Shown here one piece after another: positions 12,472 through 19,870 of a stretch of DNA of 64,000 nucleotides (its first letter is position 1; each line of letters begins with the position of its first letter). A program made the translations under genes and the position numbers. The notes below the pieces were generated by a model that was given only the letters and a program-made list of their open reading frames with translations, did no database searches and was not told where the DNA came from. Source of the stretch: CALRQJ02 sp943370285 (lineage in GTDB: Bacteria; Bacteroidota; Bacteroidia; Chitinophagales; Chitinophagaceae); contig CALRQJ020000012.1 of NCBI GenBank assembly GCA_943370285.1, forward strand, positions 1 to 64,000, written 5' to 3'.

Positions 12472-12502
12472 CAAAGATAGCAATTGAGAGGTGCTATCTT
12501 TA
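12472..12502. promoter_or_regulatory. divergent -7 elements forming a palindrome (gltX / deacetylase)
   Basis: On the minus strand TATCTTTG (12479-12472) and on the plus strand TATCTTTA (12495-12502) face outward and form a 10-bp inverted repeat, AAAGATAGCA/TGCTATCTTT (12473-12482 and 12492-12501), with a 9-nt centre. Both match the Bacteroidota TAnnTTTG box. The start codons lie 7 nt (gltX) and 5 nt (deacetylase) beyond them. No clear -33 TTTG was found for either. Confidence 0.65.
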
Positions 12503-12507
12503 CGCTA

Positions 12508-13134
12508 ATGTTTTACTTTATAAAGACGCCTTGGTGGGTAAGAAAAATGTATGGTGCTTATACCTGGAAAATTTCAGGTACTGAAAAAGTATTGTATTTA
12601 ACTTTCGATGACGGACCACATATCGATATCACCCCATTTGTACTCGATGAGTTAAAGCGGTATAATGCCAAAGCAACTTTCTTTTGTATAGGAAAAAATG
12701 TGGCTGCACATACTTCCATCTATCAGCGAATTGTAGATGATGGGCATGCAGTTGGCAACCATACTTTTAATCATTTGAATGGATGGAAAACGAATGATGA
12801 GCAGTATATCAATGATATAGCCGCCGCCTCTAAGTATATTGATAGTACTATTTTTCGTCCGCCTTACGGCCGTATTACAGCCTTTCAGGCTCAATTGTTG
12901 GCTGAACGATTTAATATGAAAACGGTGATGTGGGATGTATTGAGTGGTGATTTTGATACGACTTTATCTGCTGAAACATGTACGCTAAACGTCATTAAAA
13001 AATCTACCGAAGGTTCGATTGTTGTTTTTCATGATAGTGAAAAAGCCTGGGAGAGATTACATGTTGCATTGCCCAAAGTATTAGCATATTTTACTAATCT
13101 CGGATTTTCTTTTAAAGCATTAAAGCTCGATTAG
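12508..13134 (+). CDS. polysaccharide deacetylase (NodB domain)
   Basis: The roughly 208-residue protein is a carbohydrate esterase 4 enzyme that removes N-acetyl (or O-acetyl) groups from a polysaccharide such as peptidoglycan. Motif 1 is LTFDDGPH, motif 2 is HTFNHLN (HxxxH with the metal His), motif 3 is FRPPYGR and motif 5 includes VFHDSEKAW. No clear signal peptide is present; the N-terminus MFYFIKTPWWVRKMYG is hydrophobic and may anchor it. I start at ATG 12508, 5 nt after the -7 box, and not at the TTG eight codons upstream. Confidence 0.9.
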   Translation: MFYFIKTPWWVRKMYGAYTWKISGTEKVLYLTFDDGPHIDITPFVLDELKRYNAKATFFCIGKNVAAHTSIYQRIVDDGHAVGNHTFNHLNGWKTNDEQYINDIAAASKYIDSTIFRPPYGRITAFQAQLLAERFNMKTVMWDVLSGDFDTTLSAETCTLNVIKKSTEGSIVVFHDSEKAWERLHVALPKVLAYFTNLGFSFKALKLD

Positions 13135-13165
13135 TGCCTATTTCGTTGTTTTTTTAAAAAAAGGA

Positions 13166-13197
13166 GGGCCAGAGGTAGAAACCTCGGCCCGTTTTTT
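13166..13197. terminator. terminator between deacetylase and lipoprotein genes
   Basis: GGGCC-a-GAGGT pairs with ACCTC-GGCCC (13166-13176 and 13181-13190, one bulged A) and is followed by GTTTTTT. On the other strand it is followed by TCCTTTTTTT, so it can stop both converging transcripts. Confidence 0.88.
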
Positions 13198-13229
13198 AAT
13201 CCGTACCCTATGAAAACAAAGCTTACTGC

Positions 13230-14150
13230 TTAACGCAGAGTAATATTATAAGTGTTACCATTAATTGTCATGGTAGCTTGATTGTCGCAATTGCCTGCAC
13301 CATAATTCAAAATACCTGTTCTAGTATTTCTAGTAATTCTTACCTCACCTCTAACTGCCCAACGACAAGTAAATCTTCTAATTACAGGCTGTAAAATGGT
13401 TGAACTCCATTGGTTAATGTCTGTTCCAAATTTTACAGTTCCGTTTCCTGTTCCTGTAATGCTGAAAATGTCGTCAATCGCAAAATTTGGTGTTCCGTTA
13501 CCTTCTGTTTGAACCCAAGTTTTATTCTTATTCCAACCAATATAGTTACCAGAAGGAAAACTAATTTTACCATCAATCACTTTTACATTAAAGCTACGGT
13601 TATTGCTGGTGCTTGTATTTTCTGTAATATGTGTTCCTTCTACTTTGTTGCTATCAACATAGTAACCGTCAAAAGTTGTAGTGGCTTTGCTGCCAGGTAC
13701 TGTCATACGGCCTGTGTAAACGGTAATGATTTTACCACGTCGTGTACGACCATCAGGCCCAATACAACCCGTACCAAAATTGAGAGTTACAGTTTTCGGA
13801 AACACATTAGGAGCCAAAGGAGCCATAGTTACAACCAAACATCTTGGTCCTCTAACACTATCGGTTCTCATTTCTTGAAGTCCGTCGTTTGTTGATGCTG
13901 CCTTACGGCCAAAAACGCCGCCAACGCCATCATCAAATCCTACTTCTTCACTGACTCCCATTACATTATCCCATACATCGTCATAAAGAGCTTCAGCGGC
14001 TGCATCGCTTTCAACTGTTAATGCAGTTTGAGCTAATTCAAGGGTTGTTAAACTACTGTCTGCATCTGATTTTTTTTGACAGCTAACAACTACTAAAGAC
14101 AGCGCTATTGCTACTACTAACGCTATTTGAAGTGATTTTATTTTTTTCAT
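13230..14150 (-). CDS. hypothetical lipoprotein
   Basis: I do not recognise a named family. The 306-residue product has a lipoprotein signal peptide with lipobox VVVSC (Cys about residue 24) followed by QKKSDADSS, so it should be anchored in a membrane facing the periplasm or surface. A short acidic helical segment (about 35-75) precedes a beta-rich part with repeated T/G/N-rich strands: TVTLNFGTGCIGPDGRTRRG, TTTFDGYYVDSNKVEGTHI and a C-terminal NGNTYNITLR. Three Cys in the mature part may pair. It stands alone between a terminator and the divergent tatD gene. Confidence 0.72.
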   Translation of the reverse strand: MKKIKSLQIALVVAIALSLVVVSCQKKSDADSSLTTLELAQTALTVESDAAAEALYDDVWDNVMGVSEEVGFDDGVGGVFGRKAASTNDGLQEMRTDSVRGPRCLVVTMAPLAPNVFPKTVTLNFGTGCIGPDGRTRRGKIITVYTGRMTVPGSKATTTFDGYYVDSNKVEGTHITENTSTSNNRSFNVKVIDGKISFPSGNYIGWNKNKTWVQTEGNGTPNFAIDDIFSITGTGNGTVKFGTDINQWSSTILQPVIRRFTCRWAVRGEVRITRNTRTGILNYGAGNCDNQATMTINGNTYNITLR

Positions 14151-14252
14151 AATTGTGGTGATTTAGCAAATGAAATAAATGGTGAACGCTTTAATTGACC
14201 CAAAATGAATCAATAAGTTTAAATGCAGGAAAAAAAGTCTGAAATTTGTCGC

Positions 14253-15020
14253 ATGAAGCTGATTGATACGCATTGTCATCTCTATTTGGGAGAATTTAGA
14301 GAAGATATTCATCATGTGATTGAGAGGGCTAAAAGCCATGGTATTCAACGATTTTATTTGCCTGGAATTGATAGTAGTGTGATTGATGAGATGCTTCAAT
14401 TGGCTGCTGTCTATCCCGGGGAATGTATTCCAATGATGGGTCTGCATCCCTGTTCGGTAAAAACAGATTATTTGAAAGAACTTGAAACAGTAAAATTTTT
14501 TTTAAAAAAAATAAAAAATATTGCAATAGGTGAGATAGGATTAGATTTTTATTGGGATAAAACCTTTGAAAAAGAACAGTACGAAGCATTTAATATACAA
14601 ATGGAATTGGCATTGGATTATCAATTACCTATTGTAATTCATACAAGAAATGCCATGCAAGAAACCATCAATACGGTTAAGCCATTTGCTAAAAGAGGTC
14701 TTACCGGAATTTTTCATTGCTTTAGTGGTAGTTATGAAAGTGCTAAACAAATTACAGATATGGGTTTTTATTTAGGAATAGGAGGGGTTATCACTTACAA
14801 AAATGCCGGACTGCCCAAAGCACTCGAAAATATTAGTTTAGATAACATGGTTTTGGAAACCGATGCCCCTTATTTAACTCCTGTTCCTTATAGAGGAAAA
14901 CGAAATGAGAGTAGCTATCTGACCTTTATTGCACAAAAATTAGCCGAGGCAAAAGGTGTAACTATTGAAGAAGTTGCAGCAATTACAACTGCCAATGCCG
15001 AAAAAATATTCGGATGCTAA
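14253..15020 (+). CDS. tatD: TatD-family metal-dependent hydrolase (DNase)
   Basis: The 255-residue TIM-barrel enzyme belongs to the TatD family of metal-dependent 3'-5' nucleases. Metal ligands are visible: THCHLY at the N-terminus (HxH), the Glu in AIGEIGLDFYW, His in IVIHTRNA and FHCFSG, and Asp in LETDAPYLTP. I choose the ATG at 14253, because the family starts MxLIDTHCH and a -7-like GAAATTTG lies 4 nt upstream; an ATG at 14223 would add ten untypical residues. A tRNA-Ser gene follows 32 nt after the stop. Confidence 0.92.
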   Translation: MKLIDTHCHLYLGEFREDIHHVIERAKSHGIQRFYLPGIDSSVIDEMLQLAAVYPGECIPMMGLHPCSVKTDYLKELETVKFFLKKIKNIAIGEIGLDFYWDKTFEKEQYEAFNIQMELALDYQLPIVIHTRNAMQETINTVKPFAKRGLTGIFHCFSGSYESAKQITDMGFYLGIGGVITYKNAGLPKALENISLDNMVLETDAPYLTPVPYRGKRNESSYLTFIAQKLAEAKGVTIEEVAAITTANAEKIFGC

Positions 15021-15031
15021 GTTTCAAATCT

Positions 15032-15039
15032 TATTTTTG
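15032..15039 (+). promoter_or_regulatory. -7 promoter element of tRNA-Ser
   Basis: TATTTTTG matches the TAnnTTTG consensus exactly and ends 13 nt before the tRNA 5' end, as expected for a dedicated tRNA promoter. No clear -33 box was found, since that place falls inside the end of tatD. Confidence 0.55.
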
Positions 15040-15052
15040 CCGCCCAATAAAC

Positions 15053-15139
15053 AGAGAGGTGTCCGAGTGGTTGAAGGAGCACGCCTGGAAAGTGTGTATA
15101 CGGGAAACTGTATCGAGGGTTCGAATCCCTTCCTCTCTG
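15053..15139 (+). tRNA. tRNA-Ser (anticodon GGA)
   Basis: The acceptor stem AGAGAGG/CCTCTCT, the anticodon stem CACGC/GTGTG with loop CTGGAAA (anticodon GGA), a long variable arm (TATACGGGAAACTGTA region) and the T-arm GGGTTCGAATCCC make a class II tRNA. The discriminator is G15139, as in other tRNA-Ser. CCA is not encoded (CAA follows). Confidence 0.97.
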
Positions 15140-15158
15140 CAACATTTTCTATCATTCA

Positions 15159-16859
15159 TTAATCAAGCGATAGCTTAATATCAATCACTTTTAATTGCAG
15201 GTTTTTTTCTCCATTCCATTCGTTTAAGTCTAGGGTAAATACGATGTCAACGGGTTCTTTCATTTGTAATAAAGCAAATTTTTCTGCCATATTAAAACCT
15301 ATGCCGGTAAAGGTGATATTATTTTGACGAACAACAAACCTTACGTGTTGTTCTTTAACAATTTTAGAAAAGCCGGTTTCATACACTTTCTTAACTACAA
15401 AGACCGGTCGCATATTCTCTGGTCCAAAAGGCTCCATTTGTAACAGAATGTTGTATAAAGAGGGTGTTAAGTCTTTGAAGTTAACTTCGGCATCAATAAT
15501 GATTTCAGGTATTAATAAATCATCAGTTATAGTTTGAGCTACGACGGCTTCGAATTTTCGAGAAAAAGCTTCCACTTCATGGGGTAATAATGTCATACCT
15601 GCAGCCGCAAAATGCCCACCATAACCCAACAAATGTTCTCGGCAAGCATGTATAGCTTCATATAAATTAAAACCTGCAACACTCCTTGCACTACCAGCAG
15701 CAATTTCGCCACTACGAGTTAGCACAATAGTTGGGCGGTAGTAAGTATCAATCAACCTAGATGCTACAATCCCAACAACTCCTTTGTGCCAATGTTCTTG
15801 ATAAACAACCGTTGTTTTACGATTGACCATTTCAGGGTTGTTCTCAATCATAGCCAAAGCCTCTGTTGTGATGGAGGCATCTGCTTCTCTGCGATCAAAA
15901 TTATCGCTATGTAACATCTCTGCAAAACGGAGGGCTTTCTCAGCATCTTTTTCAATAAACAACTGCACGGCTTTTTTAGCATCATCCATTCTGCCGGCGG
16001 CATTTACTCTTGGCGCAATAATAAATACCAAATTAGTAATATGCATTTGGTGATCAACTGTCGACAATTGCATCAACGCTTTTATACCCGGACAAGGGTT
16101 ATCATTCACTTTTTTTAAACCGTAAAATGCCATCACTCTATTTTCGCCGGTTATGGGTACAATATCGGCTGCAATAGCAGTTGCTACTAGGTCTAAATAG
16201 TTGAGGTAAGTATCATTTGGTAGTTGTAATTGTTCGGCTAATGCCATCATCAATTTAAACCCAACCCCACATCCACACAATTCTTTGTATGGATAAGCAC
16301 AATCTATTTGTTTTGGATTAAGTATGGCAACGGCAGGCGGTAGTTCGGTATCAGGTAAGTGATGGTCGCAAACAATAAAATCAATACCCTTGGTTTTGGC
16401 GTATGAAATTAAATCAACACTTTTAATACCGCAGTCTAACGAAACAATTAAGGTAAAACCATTTGCTGCGGCAAAATCAATTCCTAATTTTGAAATGCCA
16501 TAGCCCTCTTTGTATCGATGAGGAATATAAAAATCTACTAATGGGTATTGTGCCGATAAGAATTGATACATCGCAGCAACCGCTGTTGTACCGTCAACAT
16601 CATAATCGCCAAAAACCAAGATTTTTTCTTTTTTGTCGAAAGCTGTTAAAATGCGATGTACAGCTTTTTTCATGTCCTTCATCAACCATGGAGCATGTAG
16701 GTCTGTTAGTTGAGGTCTGAAGTAAGTTTTCGCTTTATCAAAACTGTCAATTCCTCTTTGAGTAAGAATTTTACAAATGGTTGTATTAACATTTAAAGTA
16801 GTAGCTAGACTACTAGCCACTTCATTATTATAACTTAATATGTTCCATCTTTTTTGCAA
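15159..16859 (-). CDS. recJ: single-stranded-DNA-specific exonuclease RecJ
   Basis: RecJ degrades single-stranded DNA 5' to 3' in recombination and repair. The DHH phosphoesterase motifs are present: FGDYDVDGTTA (about 80-90), SLDCGIKS (about 140), CDHHLP (about 164-169), and the DHHA1 glycine motif GYGGHFAAAGMTL (about 400). The length of 566 residues is normal. The only sensible start is a TTG at 16859 (TTG CAA AAA AGA TGG), because the frame has no nearby ATG and MQKRWNI fits the family N-terminus. It lies 4 nt after the polyprenyl synthase stop and is surely co-transcribed. Confidence 0.95.
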   Translation of the reverse strand: MQKRWNILSYNNEVASSLATTLNVNTTICKILTQRGIDSFDKAKTYFRPQLTDLHAPWLMKDMKKAVHRILTAFDKKEKILVFGDYDVDGTTAVAAMYQFLSAQYPLVDFYIPHRYKEGYGISKLGIDFAAANGFTLIVSLDCGIKSVDLISYAKTKGIDFIVCDHHLPDTELPPAVAILNPKQIDCAYPYKELCGCGVGFKLMMALAEQLQLPNDTYLNYLDLVATAIAADIVPITGENRVMAFYGLKKVNDNPCPGIKALMQLSTVDHQMHITNLVFIIAPRVNAAGRMDDAKKAVQLFIEKDAEKALRFAEMLHSDNFDRREADASITTEALAMIENNPEMVNRKTTVVYQEHWHKGVVGIVASRLIDTYYRPTIVLTRSGEIAAGSARSVAGFNLYEAIHACREHLLGYGGHFAAAGMTLLPHEVEAFSRKFEAVVAQTITDDLLIPEIIIDAEVNFKDLTPSLYNILLQMEPFGPENMRPVFVVKKVYETGFSKIVKEQHVRFVVRQNNITFTGIGFNMAEKFALLQMKEPVDIVFTLDLNEWNGEKNLQLKVIDIKLSLD

Positions 16860-16863
16860 AGCG

Positions 16864-17826
16864 TCAATATTGTCTATCTGTAGTATATCTAACCAACTCT
16901 TCTAAAGCATCCCTAACGGGATTCTGATCAAAACTGTGTAAAATATGTAATGCCTCATCTCTAAATGTTAACATTCTTTGTTCTGCATAGGCTATGCCAC
17001 CATGCTTTTTTACTTGATCTATAACAAACTGTACTTTAAGTATGTCTGTATTTTCATTTTTTACAATATTGATAATTGCTTTTTTTGTAGCGACATTACA
17101 ATTATTAAGGGTATAAATAAGTGGTAAGGTTAGTTTTTTTTCCTTGATGTCATTTCCGGTAGGTTTTCCAATATCTTGGTTTCCATAATCAAAAAGGTCA
17201 TCTTTAATTTGAAAGGCCATACCCACTTTTTCTCCAAAAGCTTTCATCTTATCGGTTGCTTCATCGCTTTCAAATGTGGTAGAAGCACCTGCAGCACATG
17301 CCGAGGCTAATAACGATGCTGTTTTACCTTTGATAATTTCGTAATATATATCTTCTTTTAAGTTAAGATTTCTGGCTTTTTCAATTTGTAGCAGTTCGCC
17401 TTCGCTCATCATTTTTACAGCTTCGGAAAGCAACTCCAAAACCTGATGATCTTTATTGTTTAGCGACAACAATAGGCCTTTTGAAAGCAAATAATCGCCA
17501 ACTAAAACAGCAATTTTATTCTTCCAAAGGGCATTAATAGAAAAAAAGCCTCTTCTTTCTAAAGATTCGTCGACTACGTCATCATGGACAAGCGTTGCAG
17601 TATGCAGTAATTCGACTAGGGATGCAGCTCTGTAAGTACTTTCATTGATTTCTCCGCCCAATTTTGCACTTAAAAGCACAAACATGGGCCTTAATTGCTT
17701 GCCCTTTCGCTTAACAATATATTGCATAATCCGGTCTAGTAAGGCTACTCGGCTTTTAACGGCCTCCTTAAAATGAGACTCAAACAATACAAGTTCTTCT
17801 GCTATGATTTTTTTTGCTAATTGCAT
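16864..17826 (-). CDS. polyprenyl diphosphate synthase
   Basis: This 320-residue class I trans-prenyltransferase elongates farnesyl diphosphate to a long-chain polyprenyl diphosphate, probably the menaquinone side chain. The first Asp-rich motif is HDDVVDES (about 84-91), the second is FQIKDDLFDYG (about 205-215). GKQLRPMFVL (about 40) and GKTASLL (about 168) are also conserved. Chain length cannot be read safely from the sequence. Co-directional with recJ, 4 nt apart. Confidence 0.93.
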   Translation of the reverse strand: MQLAKKIIAEELVLFESHFKEAVKSRVALLDRIMQYIVKRKGKQLRPMFVLLSAKLGGEINESTYRAASLVELLHTATLVHDDVVDESLERRGFFSINALWKNKIAVLVGDYLLSKGLLLSLNNKDHQVLELLSEAVKMMSEGELLQIEKARNLNLKEDIYYEIIKGKTASLLASACAAGASTTFESDEATDKMKAFGEKVGMAFQIKDDLFDYGNQDIGKPTGNDIKEKKLTLPLIYTLNNCNVATKKAIINIVKNENTDILKVQFVIDQVKKHGGIAYAEQRMLTFRDEALHILHSFDQNPVRDALEELVRYTTDRQY

Positions 17827-17938
17827 GATTTTTGGATTGGCGCAAGTTAATACACATTAATTTAATCTGCCAAAGCCTCATTTTTTTGGCATTTTGATGC
17901 TATTCTGTTTATTTTACAGAAGAAATAGATGGTAAATG

Positions 17939-17970
17939 TTTGGTATTTCATGTTCAAAGGTTACCTTTGA
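17939..17970 (+). promoter_or_regulatory. full consensus promoter with overlapping palindrome (OmpA-family gene)
   Basis: TTTG (17939-17942), a 19-nt spacer and TACCTTTG (17962-17969) match the Bacteroidota consensus exactly. The -7 box is one arm of a perfect palindrome, TCAAAGGT-t-ACCTTTGA (17954-17970), which could be an operator. The start codon is 50 nt downstream. A second inverted repeat, TTCTGT/ACAGAA (17903-17908, 17916-17921), lies upstream. Confidence 0.75.
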
Positions 17971-18019
17971 CCAAATATTAATCAACTACAAATCTTTTTA
18001 AACAATACAAACCTTTTCT

Positions 18020-19660
18020 ATGGCAAGCAACAAGTACACAATTATTTTAGGATTAACCATCCTGCTTAGTACCTCTCTGATGGCTCAGAGAAACGATGCT
18101 GGATTCGACTGGAAAGACTCATCCAAGATCGCCACTAAGAACATGCCTCAGTACAATGAATTTAAAAACAACGAGTACCCTTACCCGGCTCAACCCCGCA
18201 ATCAGTGGGAGTTAGGCTTGAGTGCAGGGGCTGCAATGATTATTGGAGACTTATCTTCTCTTCAGCCTGGCATTACAGGTGGCATTTCTTTACGTAAAGC
18301 TATTAATCATACTTTCTCTGTAAGAGGTAGCTATCTTGGTAGCCTTAACAAAGGATATGATTACAGTAGAAGAACTGTGAGTTCTGTTGTTTTTACCAAT
18401 GTAATTAACCCTTGGGTAATTTATAATGCTGCTCCTAATAATGGTAGTTTCTATGCGAATTATAGAACGCAGATGCACCAAGGTTCAATTGAAGTATTAG
18501 CTTCTTTGTTCAACAAAAGCTATTATAGAGGCAATCCAAAGTGGGATGGTTATGTATTTGCCGGATACAGCCTAGTTTCTGCAGATGTAGACATTAATGC
18601 AACAAACGCTTCTGGCGCTGCGTATAATTTCTCTTCTATCAATGCATCTGGTTCTAGAAAAGACATTAGAGATGCAATTAAGAATTTATTAGATGATTCT
18701 TACGAAAACAATGCCATTGCAGCAGGTGGAAGTCGTAGAAATATTGGTCGTTTTGATGACAATCAACTCATCAGACATGGTGTTTCTGCCGGTTTTGGAT
18801 TAACTAGAAAATTAAATGATCGTATCAATATCGGTATCGAGCAAAGATTTACAACTGTTTTTGACGATAATTTAGATGGTATCGTTGCTGGTAGAGCTAA
18901 TGATTTAATTAGCTATTCAACTGCTAGATTAAACATTAACTTAGGTAAAACGACTAAACGTGTAGCTCCATTGTGGTGGATTAATCCAAACAACTACGTT
19001 TATAATGAAATCAACAAGCCACAGCATATGAAACTACCAAAAGTAGTTTTACCAGATGCTGATAAAGATGGTGTAACTGATCAGTTTGATCTTGAGCCTA
19101 ACACTCCAGAAGGAGCTCCGGTTGATAGCCATGGTAGAGCAAAAGATAGTGATGGTGATGGTATTCCTGATTACAAAGACAAAGAATTGTTGACTTCTCA
19201 AAAATGCTTCCCTGTAAATGCTGATGGTGTTGGAAATTGTCCTGAGCCTGAGTGCTGCAAGCAAATTAGAGAAGAAATGAAAAACTGGGAAAAGAAAGAC
19301 ACTAAAGAGTGTAATTTAACTTCTTTGCCTAGTGTAACTTTCAAAGCTAAGAGTGCTACGGTAAGCAAAGATGCTGAAGCTATTTTAGCAGGAGCTGCTG
19401 CTCAAATTAAAGCTAATCCTAACTGTAAAGTAAAAGTTACTAGTTATGGCAATAGCGATAAAAGAGCTCAACAATTAAGTTGGGATAGAGTAAATGCTGT
19501 TATTCGTTATATGGTTGAAAAACAAGCTATATCAGAAGACAGATTCATCTTCTCTTATGGTCAAGATGGTGAAGAAGCAAATACTGTAGATTTACAAGCA
19601 ACTACAGAAGATGGTCCTAATACCGTAACTGCCCCACACCCAAATTTGAAAAAATCGTAA
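18020..19660 (+). CDS. OmpA-family outer membrane protein with TSP3 repeats (paralogue 1)
   Basis: The 546-residue protein has a signal peptide ending at LMAQ (about residue 22), a beta-rich region of about 300 residues likely to form a membrane barrel, calcium-binding thrombospondin type-3-like repeats (DADKDGVTDQFDLEPNTPEG, then DSDGDGIPDYKDK, about 346-390) and a C-terminal OmpA domain that should hold peptidoglycan (about 430-546). Near the end QLSWDRVNAVIRYM resembles the OmpA NxxLSxxRAxxV helix with substitutions. It is followed by an intrinsic terminator and by a paralogue with the same layout, so the pair arose by duplication. It should link outer membrane and cell wall. Confidence 0.88.
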   Translation: MASNKYTIILGLTILLSTSLMAQRNDAGFDWKDSSKIATKNMPQYNEFKNNEYPYPAQPRNQWELGLSAGAAMIIGDLSSLQPGITGGISLRKAINHTFSVRGSYLGSLNKGYDYSRRTVSSVVFTNVINPWVIYNAAPNNGSFYANYRTQMHQGSIEVLASLFNKSYYRGNPKWDGYVFAGYSLVSADVDINATNASGAAYNFSSINASGSRKDIRDAIKNLLDDSYENNAIAAGGSRRNIGRFDDNQLIRHGVSAGFGLTRKLNDRINIGIEQRFTTVFDDNLDGIVAGRANDLISYSTARLNINLGKTTKRVAPLWWINPNNYVYNEINKPQHMKLPKVVLPDADKDGVTDQFDLEPNTPEGAPVDSHGRAKDSDGDGIPDYKDKELLTSQKCFPVNADGVGNCPEPECCKQIREEMKNWEKKDTKECNLTSLPSVTFKAKSATVSKDAEAILAGAAAQIKANPNCKVKVTSYGNSDKRAQQLSWDRVNAVIRYMVEKQAISEDRFIFSYGQDGEEANTVDLQATTEDGPNTVTAPHPNLKKS

Positions 19661-19682
19661 TTCTACGATATGCATCATAGTA

Positions 19683-19714
19683 AAAGGCCCAGCATTGCTG
19701 GGCCTTTTTATTTT
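19683..19714 (+). terminator. terminator after OmpA paralogue 1
   Basis: AAAGGCCCAGC (19683-19693) pairs perfectly with GCTGGGCCTTT (19697-19707) over a 3-nt loop, followed by TTATTTTT. It separates the two OmpA paralogues into different transcription units. Confidence 0.92.
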
Positions 19715-19870
19715 TAGTACTCCTCCATGCAATTTTTATGCCTTCTTATGCGTCTTACAGTCTAAAGATGGTATCATTTGTTAATAACAACCATAATAAA
19801 AAGCAAATTTCCACAAATAAAAAGTAGCCGTTTTTTTTTATAAATTTTGTATACATCAAATAGGAGAATT

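Noticed and set aside
13410..13895. 161-codon frame antisense to the lipoprotein gene
   Set aside because: Rich in Cys, Ser, Thr and Asn as expected for the complement of this gene; the lipoprotein frame has a signal peptide and lipobox.
14965..15162. 65-codon frame after tatD
   Set aside because: It spans the tRNA-Ser gene and the end of tatD; no start signal or family.
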